A model generated the notes under the pieces. It made no database searches and was not told the DNA's origin. It saw nothing but the letters and a program-made list of their open reading frames with translations. From contig JAHLJT010000631.1 of assembly GCA_031308135.1 (NCBI GenBank), forward strand, positions 227,688,636 to 227,752,635: 64,000 bases of DNA, read 5' to 3'. The stretch comes from Acheta domesticus (taxonomy: Eukaryota; Arthropoda; Insecta; Orthoptera; Gryllidae). Positions 25,501 to 36,000 of the stretch are shown piece by piece. Within the stretch, counting starts at the first letter, position 1. The number at the start of each line of letters is the position of its first letter. A program made the translations under genes and the position numbers.

Positions 25501-26095
25501 TTAAATGGTAATTTTCTTTGACAAATTTGCTGCCGATTTTAAGAAAATGGCATTCTTTGTTTTATCATTTAAATTTTTCAAATGATAATTGAAGTGTACG
25601 AGACAAATTGTCATATTATAATATTACTAGGAAACCCCGACAGTCATTGTTCTACCTTTCATCTCCCTCTTTCCCATTTCTCACTGTCTCTTCTTCCCTC
25701 CCTCACCCTGCCCCTGTCTGTCTCTGCCGCTGTCTGTTCCTCATTCACATTTCATTGCAGATTCTGCACATCTCTTAGCAGGTGAGGTAGTATCTGGAAG
25801 CGCCGCACCAGCAAAAATGTAATAAAATGTTCAAGAAGATTTCATCTTACATTACGATGTGAGAAACATTTAGGCCTCAAAGTTGTAGTTTTAAGGCCAT
25901 AGAATGCATTGTTTAGGAGTTATATAACGATATAGATTCAAAATCCTGCCGAATGTGTGTTGCGGGTTGCATTTGACGTAAATATTTAGTTTTGTTCGAC
26001 AGCGCCATGTAGTGAAGTTACATCACATTTAACAGCACATAAACCTCGGTGAAAAAAAAACACTTAAAAGTGCGAACATTCGTGGAGATTGGTCT

Positions 26096-26142
<47 letters not shown>

Positions 26143-27762
26143 ATTAGCAATATCGGGAGAAAGTACGTGCTGGTGTATCACCACTAGTTTCTTTAAATTT
26201 TATTGTAAGAATAGACTGAAATTATAAAGCTGACATACATCCAATTTTCACTGTTAACTCTAAATTTTTGAAAACTCGCAAAACTTTGAATTTTTTGGCG
26301 TCTTCTTACAACTACAAAATTGAAAATAGTGATTTTTTCCTTCCAATGAAATTTGTTCTTCCAAAATTAGTTCTATCAATATGATAAGTTACATTGTATT
26401 GAAAGTTTTAGTAGTTTATCGCTCAATATTGAAACAGAAAATGTGAAAAAGTTTCAAAAAAATGTACTTTGGGCGGAGATAGATGGTAGCTTTTAAGAGA
26501 ATGAGGTAAGACCTAAAATTAGCTCAGATAAAAGAAATTATAAAACTAACTAAAACATGAAACTCTGCGCCATTCTGTAGCACCAGTAGTTTCTATCTTT
26601 AGCCACTGAATTTATACTTTTTCGTTTCCAGGGTTCGGCCGTAAGTTTTTCTGCCAAAAATTCGCCATTTTCCGGCGCACGGTTATATAACTCTCTTCTT
26701 ACGAAATAAGTGCGAGAAAGTAAAAAACTGTCTCATACAGGAAAGAGGTTACATTTTTACACACAAAAAGGGTTGGATAGTCACAGTTAGGGTTGCCAGA
26801 TGTTCACTATTTGTGTGAACTGAGTCACTAATTAAAAAAATGAAAATAGTGAACATGTAAAAATATCTTACCGAAGAAAAAACAACTTATTGTAAGAGTG
26901 AACAAGTGTTAGTAAAGCTTTTAGTGTTTATTATGGCAAGTTTTTAATCTCGATTCGAGCTGACTGTACTCTGATACCAATCCTGGGTATTGCGCATCGT
27001 GTTGTTTAGTTTGGGAACTGTTCGTAATACGTATGTCCTAACTACTTCCTAATACGTATGCTCAAGTGCACAACACTGCGAATGTAATTCAAAAGTGTGT
27101 TTCATAAATGTCTTTCAGTCATATACTGCTTTAACCAATTCCTGATGAGTGTTGGCCCTAATGCACACAGAAAATTTTATTTGAAGATTTGAGCTAATGT
27201 ATAATTTTTTTCTCCATTTTAGACAAAAGCAAAGCTCAACTTCACACTGGGCTATATTTTATATAATAAAGAAAATGTATCATTATTGCTAAAAGATCCC
27301 CTCCCCCCCCCCCCCCGGTTCTCTATTTTCTCAAAACATTTCTGGCAACCCTAGTCACACTTTCATTGACTACGCTTCGTAACAACAGCCCGTGATCACA
27401 ATTTGTAGGTTATATTCACTAATATGTTAATTTATATCAATGTATGCTACTGACATAACTCTTATGATTGTGAGAGTGGGTCGTTTCGGCCGTACTCCTG
27501 GAGACACATCAACAGTTTAGTTTGATTTAATTATTTTTCAGTAGTCGATAGTGGTTCGTCAATTTACAGGGATACTACGAAATATTCTACCTTCTTTGCA
27601 GGCCCTTCTGTCAATAACCTCATCAACGAGAACTGGATGGAACTTTGGTCGCAGATAAAAGATCCTCTGCAAGAAATCTTTGGTTACATCTTCCAGGAAT
27701 ATGCTCGCCGAATCTTCGATAAGGTTGCGATGGATGACATCTTCCTACGCCATCCACGTTAA
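16330..27762 (+). CDS. Takeout / juvenile hormone-binding protein family, six exons
   Basis: Secreted hydrophobic-ligand-binding protein of the takeout/JHBP family, whose members carry small lipids in haemolymph or sensory fluid; the ligand here is unknown. Exons are 16330-16411, 22012-22098, 22185-22374, 23837-23970, 24295-24447 and 27602-27762, all GT-AG with matching phases, totalling 807 bases (268 aa). Residues 1-23 form an Ala/Leu-rich signal peptide. The family N-terminus follows as KLPPGFKLC, with Cys34 and Cys42 placed like the conserved N-terminal disulphide pair, then GIPPLEPL (residues 75-82), typical of the family. The C-terminus (IFDKVAMDDIF) also fits. Length is slightly above the usual 240-250 aa. 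Intron 1 is 5.6 kb and full of repeats; introns 3 and 5 hold a mariner relic and a hAT element. The splice of exon 1 to exon 2 across 5.6 kb is inferred but restores a textbook family motif. Confidence 0.92.
16602..16854 (-). mobile_element. Palindromic MITE, 253 bp, copy 2
   Basis: Same 253-bp length, inverted arms and TA flanks as 8793-9045, with the centre reversed, so it is the same element inserted the other way round. It sits in takeout intron 1, 190 bp after exon 1. Confidence 0.85.
17313..18903 (+). repeat. R1 repeat, full-length reference copy
   Basis: Runs from CTAGTGGTGCTACAGAATGG to CGTATACGGGAAAGTAAAAA in takeout intron 1. Module motifs of the type ATTTGGAGCC occur at 17551, 17851, 18151 and about 18460, giving steps of 300, 300 and 309 bp. 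Then follow a GACGGACAGACGAACGGACG tract (about 18640) and a TTTTTCGGTATCAAGGAC segment. Near the 5' end ACTTTCCCCTATT is an approximate inverted match of ATACGGGAAAGT at the 3' end. No conserved coding frame. Confidence 0.9.
18904..20574. other. Intron 1 DNA with a GC-rich insert, origin unknown
   Basis: Positions 19040-19200 are strikingly GC-rich (CCCGGGTGGGAGGGCCCGGG at the start) in an AT-rich intron. A moderately GC-rich stretch continues to about 19860 with short open frames, none recognisable. It may be the leader or long terminal region of a retroelement; no defining motif was found. From 19860 to 20574 nothing is recognised. Confidence 0.35.
20575..21007 (+). repeat. R1 repeat, 3' part
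   Basis: Contains TTGAAAATGTCCCAGAGGCTTTATG-like module, GGGGCCGCGACATCAGCTAG, the short GACGGATGGACAGACA tract near 20775, TTTTTCTGTATCAAGGACC and a final GAGAAAGTAAAAATG. Confidence 0.8.
21008..22011. other. Last 1 kb of takeout intron 1
   Basis: No element recognised except an ATTAATAATAATA-type AT microsatellite at about 21928-21975, next to the acceptor of exon 2. Confidence 0.4.
22012..22098 (+). CDS. Takeout-family gene, exon 2
   Basis: Preceded by CTTGTTTCAG and followed by GTAAGT. Encodes PPGFKLCHVDDDNSCFEEAL and on to QQLVP, with the conserved cysteine pair. Confidence 0.92.
22185..22374 (+). CDS. Takeout-family gene, exon 3
   Basis: Encodes the segment with LPDFGIPPLEPLHIPQLNI, one probable N-glycosylation site (NIT) and LIYNLKDAKPSNI. 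Donor GTGAGT, phase 2. Confidence 0.92.
22864..23533 (-). mobile_element. Internally deleted mariner relic in takeout intron 3
   Basis: Ends CGAGGGTTGGGGTA (left) and the complement of TACTCCAACCCTTG (right), both bounded by TA at 22862-22863 and 23534-23535. On the minus strand, about 23345-23120, it retains a helix-turn-helix start like mariner transposases: YIKTAVLIGRNARERQRELV then NNALSYRTVA. The catalytic part is gone. Confidence 0.75.
23837..23970 (+). CDS. Takeout-family gene, exon 4
   Basis: Encodes FDFENYHLSAHEHVEKIYGE through GRILMIPAQGEGKVTFNI, the family's central beta-rich segment. GTAAGT donor, phase 1. Confidence 0.92.
24295..24447 (+). CDS. Takeout-family gene, exon 5
   Basis: Encodes a segment with NLESEITIKGEKHVKKNKDH and HLEKMDMHFDNLFNGDPTLG, the last typical of the family (LFNGDxxLG). 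Acceptor TTTTCAG; donor GTAGGT. Confidence 0.92.
24812..25045 (+). repeat. R1 repeat, 5' fragment
   Basis: Starts GAACTAGAGATGCTACAGAA and extends to the GAACAGTAATAACTTG motif. In takeout intron 5. Confidence 0.75.
25290..25565 (+). repeat. R1 repeat, 5' fragment
   Basis: Starts ACTAGTGGTCTTACAGAATG and reaches the first TTTTAAGAAAATGGC module. A second fragment of the same part lies about 250 bp upstream in the same orientation. Confidence 0.75.
26101..26138 (+). repeat. (AG)n microsatellite
   Basis: About 19 uninterrupted AG units in takeout intron 5. Confidence 0.95.
26190..26727. repeat. R1 mosaic: inverted copy joined to a plus-strand 3' tail
   Basis: 26190-26596 is a minus-strand internally deleted R1 ending in CATTCTGTAGCACCAGTAGT (complement of the 5' signature). 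26597-26727 is the plus-strand R1 3' end (CCAGGGTTCGGCCGT through GAGAAAGTAAAAAA). The two meet without a spacer. Confidence 0.7.
26788..27353. mobile_element. Non-autonomous hAT element, 566 bp
   Basis: Perfect 13-bp inverted ends TAGGGTTGCCAGA and TCTGGCAACCCTA. Flanking 8-bp target duplication GTCACAGT (26780-26787) and GTCACACT (27354-27361), one mismatch. A run of about 14 C lies near 27303-27316. No coding capacity seen. Inserted in takeout intron 5 about 250 bp before exon 6. Confidence 0.85.
27602..27762 (+). CDS. Takeout-family gene, exon 6 with stop
   Basis: Encodes NNLINENWMELWSQIKDPLQ and the C-terminal helix ending at TAA. The acceptor is TTCTTTGCAG. Located just after a hAT insertion in intron 5. 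Confidence 0.92.
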
Positions 27763-27884
27763 GCCTCAAAGCGAATTGCCGGGAAAAGGCTGTAAGGTCA
27801 AGCCCTGTTTTTACTTCGTTCTTCCGAGACTTTGTTTTAAAAGTCTCAAATTGTATCCATCAGATATTTATGCATTTAAATGAC

Positions 27885-27890
27885 AATAAA
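27885..27890 (+). terminator. Poly(A) signal of the takeout-family gene
   Basis: AATAAA 123 bp after the stop codon, the first canonical signal downstream. Confidence 0.75.
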
Positions 27891-28499
27891 GGTTTCTTCA
27901 CATAAATGAGTTTTACCTGATTCCTAATTTCCTGAAAAATTCTTATGAAGAGCACGGTCCACATAAAATATTCTTTCTTTACATTCTTTCCAGAAAATAT
28001 AAGACTTGTAAAAATATATATCTTAAAAAATCTTTGTTCGCATTACTTTTACACTTTAAGGAATGGAATTCCATTTTCGTAGGAATTTGGAATAGCATGA
28101 GCGCCTTCAGCTTCAGTTAATTTGGTTAATATTATTCCACACAAATATTCGCAAAATTATACAAAATCGAACATTTTCATGACCTGGTGTCAGGTCATAT
28201 GGCTTTATTATTAACGCTCAGATGTCTTATAAGAGATGAAACTAAACCAGCCATGTTAAGTAATAAAATAACGATTTGGGACAATTTATAAGGATGGCTG
28301 GACAACAATTCACAACAAACAACAAACTCAAAATAGAAAACTACGTAGAAGAAGCGGTTGTTTAGCCACCTAAAGCTAACAGCGCTCAAAAACTAATCTC
28401 AAATAAACCCACACATAAACACGAAAAAAACAAAAACAGAAGAAATATGAATTCCTACCCAAAATTTAAAACTAATTTTACGCTCTAGGAAGACATGAT
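27891..28499. other. Intergenic DNA, nothing recognised
   Basis: AT-rich spacer between the takeout gene and the R1 fragments upstream of SPH-A. No exon or RNA gene seen. Confidence 0.4.
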
Positions 28500-29040
28500 T
28501 TCGTTCCATATTTTTCAAAAATCAGGGGGGTACAAAGAACAAAAAGTTCACGTACATTCTTATTCACAATAATTATTTTTAAACATTTTTTCTAAAAAAA
28601 ACGGCATCCAAGTTTTTGATTAAATTTTGATCCGGAATTAAGTAAATGATTCTTAAGAGAATGATGCAGGTCTCATTAACGTTTAAATCCGAGATTTTTC
28701 TAAAATTATAAAACAGCAATATTTTTGGAGTTCTTGCCACAACAAAAATTTCACATGTTTTCGGCATCTTCCTATAACTACAATTATGAAGATAATTTTT
28801 TCTTAATGAAATGTAATTATCAGAAACAGGTTTTTAAATAAAGTCATGTTCGTGTGTCAATTTTTCGAAAATATGAATTTTTGCATAATTGAGCGTGAAA
28901 CATTGGTTATTATAAAATTTTAAGGCTTTATTTTCACAAAAATGGCTCCAATTTCTTTTAAACTTCACGTATGAATGGTAAAGAAAATGATGGTGGTCCC
29001 ATTTTCGGACCTTTTCTTTTTTTCCCAAATACATTTCGTT
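28500..29040 (-). repeat. R1 repeat, inverted partial copy
   Basis: On the minus strand it carries module motifs such as the complement of CGGCATCTTCCTATAACTAC and of TTTTCACAAAAATGGCTCC. Both R1 ends are missing. Confidence 0.65.
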
Positions 29041-29364
29041 TTTTTCTTAAATGCAAATATGGTCATCGAGAAATTATTCTCTATTATATCCTGAAGGAAT
29101 ATTTTTCACTAAAATAATAAACATATCTTAGAAATCGAAAATAAAAAGACTTCCAAAATAATTATCAACAGGGCTTCACTATTTAACAATAAATTTTGGT
29201 GTCGTCAAATGCCGACAATGGGCGGATGTCACTAAAGCAGAATGTAACGTACCGCGGCCGCGACGAAGGTTACATCCAGAAATGCGATAACGTGTTCCCA
29301 GTTGCAGCGATTGTAACCGATTAGTTAGAACCTTGTTTGTCTTCAGATCGCCGAGGGAGAACAT

Positions 29365-29920
29365 CTGACGTTTTGGCTCGATCCATTTTTTGGTATTAAG
29401 GGCCAACTAACGTGGTATATGAGTAAACGAGCTGTTACAAATAATAATTTACTATCTACAAGGCCAAGATTTAACCCTTTTTGGAAAAAAGGACCGGGCA
29501 ATACAACACTTTCCGTCAAAATATCTTAGTTCTTTTCATCCATCGTAACAATACTTTCTCTGCATTGCGTAAGCAGGAGGCAAAAAGTAAAGATATCGGA
29601 TCAACATGTATCCCCTCTTTCGTTACCGGGTTACGCAAAAGAGTTTTCTGTCGAAAATTTACTGTTTTCGGTGTTAGAAAATAAAAAGGCCAAAGCCAAG
29701 TAATAAAATAAAAAGGTCATGCTTTGAGAAAGAATATTCATTATTTTTATATCAATATGATTTTCAAAGAAGCAATCATTATATTTCTTAGAATTTCCGT
29801 TCAAACGCAATTCAACGACATTATGCAACATCTTCGATTTCATCTATAAACGCAACTCAACTCTGATAAACTGACCACGATGTGGTATTCAGGAGATGCG
29901 GTTTCCTCACCGTAGCTTCA
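29365..29920 (+). repeat. Duplicated upstream flank of SPH-A, with an R1 3' tail
   Basis: 29370-29592 resembles an R1 3' end (GATCCATTTTTTGGTATTAAGG to GGCAAAAAGTAAAG, written in parts). The whole block to the TATA box recurs upstream of SPH-B at 54384-54940, so the R1 tail was already in place when the gene duplicated. Confidence 0.7.
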
Positions 29921-29929
29921 CCGGGGCGC

Positions 29930-29936
29930 TATAAAT
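29930..29936 (+). promoter_or_regulatory. TATA box of SPH-A
   Basis: TATAAAT 46 bp before the start codon. A start site 25-30 bp downstream would leave a leader of only about 20 nt. The identical box and spacing precede SPH-B. Confidence 0.65.
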
Positions 29937-29981
29937 GCTCCTTGAGGGATCTGCCAAGTATGTTGTCTCAAAGCCGTCAAC

Positions 29982-30027
29982 ATGCTTAAACTCCTCTGCT
30001 TCTTCTGTCTGATCGTTTCTGCCCTTG
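29982..30027 (+). CDS. SPH-A exon 1, signal peptide
   Basis: Encodes the 15-residue hydrophobic leader and one base of the next codon. GTAAGT donor, phase 1. Nearly identical to 54995-55040. Confidence 0.88.
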
Positions 30028-33000
30028 GTAAGTACAGGTCTTTAGAATGAATTATCTGTGAACTTTGTATTCTTTTGTTAACTAAAGGAATGAAGTGAGA
30101 ACGAGAACAGGATAGGCCGCGAACATTTTTGAGTAATGTTATCTTTAAATTTTCACAGTGGAGGTAGAATTTGAAAGAATAAATATCAGGTAAGGAATTC
30201 AATACACTACCCCAAAATTTCTCAAGTGTATCTACTTCAAATACGAGTAAAACACATTCGTGAAACCCTTTTTACGATGAAAAAATACCTGAAAAGAAGT
30301 TAATGAAGTTTGAATTGTAAATGTATTAATTATTAAGCAGCTAATTATCATTTAATTAACGCTTAATTAAGCATCAAGTATTTATTTGTCATTTTAGAAT
30401 AGTTATGAATGAAGTGAAAGCATTTAAAGTCACACTATTTTATTCTTGCTTTTCTCCCATCCTGGAATGAAAAACATTGTAACAGTGGCCTGCACAACGC
30501 CCCCAACCCGCGGGCATTCTGCACTTAGGAGCCGACCGTATGCCCGCGACAAAAATTATGTTTTTAACATTCGGAGATATTTTAAGTTAGGATTTGAATT
30601 GAACCTTTTATATAATTTGTATTTGGCAGTCACCCTCACATCCCTGAACATCGATTCCAAAATAATAATAATAATAATAATAATAATTATTATTATTATT
30701 ATTATTATTTAGTCTATAATAGCTTAAAATTACACTAAAGCAAATAACTGTTTTAATAATGATATCAATAATGGTTGTCTAAAAATAATAATAATAATAA
30801 TAATATTAAGAAAAAGAAAAATAACACTAAATATTTCAATTTATAGTGATGACCGTGATGTTTGAAATAGCCCATCAGTTTTATTATAAACTCGTCTAAT
30901 ATGTACCCGAATTTGGTTGCAGACACTGATGTTAAATTTAGGCCTGTAATTGTTCTGTGTCCCTTCTTGTAAATTGGCACTACAATTGCACATTTCCCAT
31001 TTTGAGGAATGATATTATTATTTATAGTGACGTCCATTAATGGTATGGAATTGTGGCATCCCCTGTTAATGTTAGTATTTCTTATGGTATTCTATCAGGA
31101 CCTACAGATTTATTTTTACTGATTTTCCCGATGCTTTTCCTAATACTTCTTACATTATCTATAAATGATTAAAATGTATTTCATAAGCTACATAAAGGTA
31201 TAAATAGTGTAAGCAATATTAGTTCAAAACCATGTTCAAATTTACATTACGCATGCATTTCTCCAAGAAACTAATAAAATGTGAAGGAATACACGAAAAA
31301 TGTATGCATTTTTCCAATAGACGTTTTGTCAAAAAGTTTGAAAGCTGTACCTGTTCACATTATTATATTTATGAATACATGTGCTTTAAATAATGCCGTA
31401 TACATTTTCTCGAAAACTCAAACGCCATTTTCTCAAAAATGTATTTTTCCATAAACGTATTTTTTGAAAGATCTTTCACACCATTAATATGCACATTTCC
31501 AGCATTTTCAAACACTATTGTATATGTGAGTTAATGTGCTTCAAATGACTTCTAATGAAATTTTTCGTTATCACAAATGATTCCTCTGAAAAAGAGCTTC
31601 AATTTTCGAATTTACAGTAGCGCTTAAACGCCATTTTCTTAAAAAGAGTCCAAATTTTGCCATTTAGAATGAGGTTTTACTATTCTTTAATATTATTAAA
31701 AGAATATTTCCATTCTACTGTTAAAAAAACGAAAAAAATATGAAAATGTAAAAAATGTAGTTTGGGCGGTGATTGATGGCAGCTGGAAGAGTGTGTGCTA
31801 AGTGCGAATAGCTAGAAGAGACCAAAGGATATAGAAAACTAATACGGGAAAATCTGTGCATTTCTGTAGTACAACTAGTTGCATTGTTTCTAAATCCTCC
31901 GCAATAACGTACACTTACATGAACCAACAAAAATATTTTCAACCAGAATGACTTTTTTTTTCATTCCGAACCCAGTTCCTCTGAGTTAACGTGCTAGCGC
32001 CGATACCACACAAAAGTAGTGGATAATTCGTATTTTTTTCGGCGCACGAGAACTTTCTCTTCTTATGGAGTATTCGTAAGGCAAGAAGGTTATAATGATT
32101 TCGGAACCGTTAGGAACATGTAGGGATGCCATAATTCCATACCATTAATGGACGTCACTATAAATAATAATATCATTCCTCAAAATGGGAAGTGTGCAAT
32201 TGTAGTGCCAATTTACAAGAAGGGACACAGAAGAATTCTTAACAATTACAGGCCAGGCCATGGGTCCTGGATTTCAATTTAATATTTCAATTTAATATTG
32301 AAATATTTATAATTTTACTTAAATCGGTTCATACAGGTGCACACAAGGAAACGATCGATTGGAGGTGACATTCGTTTCAGAAATCGAATAACAGAGTTGA
32401 AAATGTTTAAAAGTTGCAAATTGAGAAAAGAAATTAAGGCACATCCTGTATATTTATCTGTATTGATTTTATTTGCGAGTAAATTCAAATAATTTTGAAT
32501 AATGTTTCTGCAATCCTCGATAGTTTTTCTGCAACAACACATTCATCAAATTAAAATTCCTTTTGGGAATTCGACCCCGGCTCCTTTCGATCTGTGGCGC
32601 CCTGTTTGCACTCGTTTTAACCGCCTCGGCCATTCGGATTATATAGGATCTAACTTCTGATATTATAGTCAAATCATATTTATATCAGCTTCAGAAATAG
32701 GAAGCCAGTAAATGCGAAAATGTGAAGAAAAAACGTCTTTTTTCCGATAAAGAATGACAACCTTGAGAATAAGGCGCAATCGAAATGTTAGACCAGATAA
32801 AAGAAATTAGAAAACTAATTACTGCGACGAAGTCTCTTCCATTATATAGCACCACTAGTTTATTTATTTATTTATTGAGTAATTTACCGTCCGTTTAATA
32901 CATATGTAGAGACAATTTAAATAACAAAATTTGGAGTGGTTTCCGAGAAAAAAGATTTCTTAAATTTTAAGCGCAAATTATGTAAAAACTACTCGTTTTT

Positions 33001-36000
33001 TCAGAATATTGTACATATTCTTTCTTAAAGAGCTAATTTTGTGCAACACACTTTTTCTTAGGCAAAATCTACAATTTTGTAGTTTTAAAAATTTGTTTCT
33101 GTAAATTTTCGAAAGATCGAGCGATATTCGAAAATAGAACTACCACCATATTTTTACCATCATTTATTACAAAAGTTAAGAAAATTTAAAGAAACAATTT
33201 GGAGACGTTTTTGAAAAAATATTTTTGCAAATTCCAAGCGTAAATTACGCAAAAAGTACTCTTTTTTCAAAAAACTGTACATGACCTCATTTAAAGTGCT
33301 AATTTTGAACAACCTAATTTGTCAGACGCAAAAATCTGTCTTCAATTTTGCAGTTTTTAAAATGATTTTTGCAATTTTTGAAAAATTCGGGATATCAACG
33401 AAAATGATACCTGCATTATTCGCTTAAACGTCCTTGACAATTATAACAACAAAATTTAATCAAATAATTTGGAGCCATATTTTTGAAAACTTTGAAAATG
33501 ACCAATGGTTTGATGTGAAGTACTTCCGAAAGTTAAAATATGGGTTTCAAATTCCAGGAGCCTCGACATCAGCTAAAACAATTGTGGAATATCAATTTTG
33601 AAGAAAATCGGTTGAACAGTTTAGGCGCTAGCGTTGACCACAGACGGACGGACAAAGGGACAGACAGACAAAGGGACAGGGACAGACGGACGTGTTGTCC
33701 TCAGTCGATTTTTCGGTATCAAGATCCATCAAAATATGGACTGCGGCTACACCTTAATTTTTTGCACCATATTTTTTTCTAAATTTTGCAACAGGAGGCA
33801 AAATGCAGGCAACACTTTTTCGTTACCAGAGCCCGAGAGCGAGTGTTTATCTGGTGAAAATTAGCACAGTTTGTCTTCCGATGCACAGTAATATAACGTT
33901 CTCTTCTTACGAAGAATTTGTAAGATGAGAAAGTAAAAATGTGTTGTTTCATTTGAAAACAAAACAAAGTTACATTAATATTTATCAAAATACAAGTGAT
34001 GAAATAGAAGTGAATACAGATGTGAATTTACTCTCTTGCATTTCCGTGAAGATTGCATTGCTATGACTTCAACTCTTCAAAAACTGTAAGATGTGCGAAC
34101 GTTACTTGACTCACTCTGTATAATACGTAGATCGTGAGAATAAATAAACGTTACACTCGCAAATTCAGGCATTTTTTCCGGAAGCGCGCGAGTTGAATAA
34201 GCACAATTTGAAGGCTCAACTGTACTTTCGAATGTTAGTGTTAGTAGTGCGGAATTGAAGCTTTCGCGTGTTTCTGCAGCGGCGAGTTCCTGGAGAGAGG
34301 GGACCTCCGAATCCGGCGAGGACCTCCCTGACCCCGTTGACCTGGGGGCTCACTACCCCTTCAACCATGCACCTGCGTCAAACACCCCATGCGGGGGACA
34401 CCAGCGAATTGCCGGCGGCCGACCAAACGAGGACGCTTCCGACGATGGTGCAACCGTGATCAACTCCCGCTGTGGCGGACATGAGGACGACGTCGAAGAC
34501 AACAGCACCACGACCATCGACAAACATCCTTACCAGGTAGCTCTTCACGCCTTGCATTTAATTTGTATTGCTAGAAGTCTCGTTTAAATGGGAGCGTCAT
34601 TTCAGAGTAGGCAAGGGAAACGGACCTGTAATCTGCGATACCTCCACAGAAAACTTTCCTATTGTACTACACTCTTTATTATGCCCTTTGAAAGAAGTTT
34701 ACCACCGACTAAGGAGTGTTTAAATAATTCGTCGCATACATTTTTCATTTATAACTTTCATCAGTGTTCCCCGAAAAAATGTCGTTTACTTTCTCACATA
34801 ACGAATACTTCGTAAAAAGAGAACGTTATGTTATTGTACGCCAGAGCACAATTAGCACAAGCCGTTAGAAAAGTTTGAAGAAAAAATTTGCAGCCATATA
34901 TGAGAAAATGGCGTTTGAGCGTTTCTGAAAATGCGCAATTTTGAGCTACTTTTCACAGCAGACGGTTGTGTTTTCGAGAAACTGTACTTGACATTATTTA
35001 AATCACATGTACTCGTAAATATAATAATGTGAAAAAATCGCCACTAATGTAAATATTATCGACGTGAGAAACATGTGAAAAAATTTACATTTTTGTAATT
35101 TTTGAAAAAACTAACAAATAGAACAATATGGGTTTTATGTCATCTGATAGAGTACATTTACCACTATCCCTACCAAAAGTTTAAAGAAAAAATTTGGAGC
35201 CGTCTTTGAGAAAATCTTGTTTGTAATAAGGGACAGCAAATAAATAAATAAAGCTAGTGGACCTATAGAATGGCATATACTTTTTCGGAGAACATGGTTT
35301 TCTAATCTCTATAGTTTGAACTAGTTTTTATATTATGAATGACAATCTTCCCAGATACCTTCTTTCGGCGCCCAAAGGACATTTTTTTCACATTCTCTCC
35401 CTTTTTTGGCTTCCTAATGCTAGAAATAAAAACACCATATCCATTACATAAGTGCAAATGCCATGTATTGCCAGTGTGGCCGTGGTCGCTAAATGGCGAG
35501 CACGGACCCAGCTCTTCGAAGGGAAGCTTCGCCGGTTCGAGTCTTGGTCGGGGAGCATTATTGGCCACAATTCTCAGTTGTCGCAGGAAATAATTGAGGT
35601 TTCTAGAAACTTCATTGAAAACCATTTGAAATAATTCGAATCGAAAATATTATTAATTACCATAAATGAACTGGAAGTGTCTGTATTTCATTGTGATTTT
35701 CAAATTATCAACTTTTAAACAATTTTTCACATCTCTTCTTGGATTTCCAAAACATATGTTCCATCATATTAATTGCTTTCCTATCAGACATTTACCATTT
35801 TGTGTCTCTGTTCGATTCCGACCCATACGGCGCTTGTGTGGCGTAGTGTTATAAGTGCTTGCACGTTAAGTTTGAGAATCTGAGTTCGAGTCTGGGAGAA
35901 GAAACAAAATTGCTGTAAGAAAACACTTTTGCTGGTTTATGTAGAAGTATAATATTGCGTGGCATTTAGAAACAATGCAATAAAGTATGTGCTTTAGTAG

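Noticed and set aside
30446..30712. Open frame ending in a run of Ile
   Set aside because: The Ile run is the AAT/ATT microsatellite; the upstream part has no recognisable motif and lies in a duplicated intron.
34268..34459. Second open frame over SPH exon 2 (also at 61832-62023)
   Set aside because: Out of phase with the exon 1 donor and the exon 3 acceptor; conserved only because the DNA of exon 2 is conserved.
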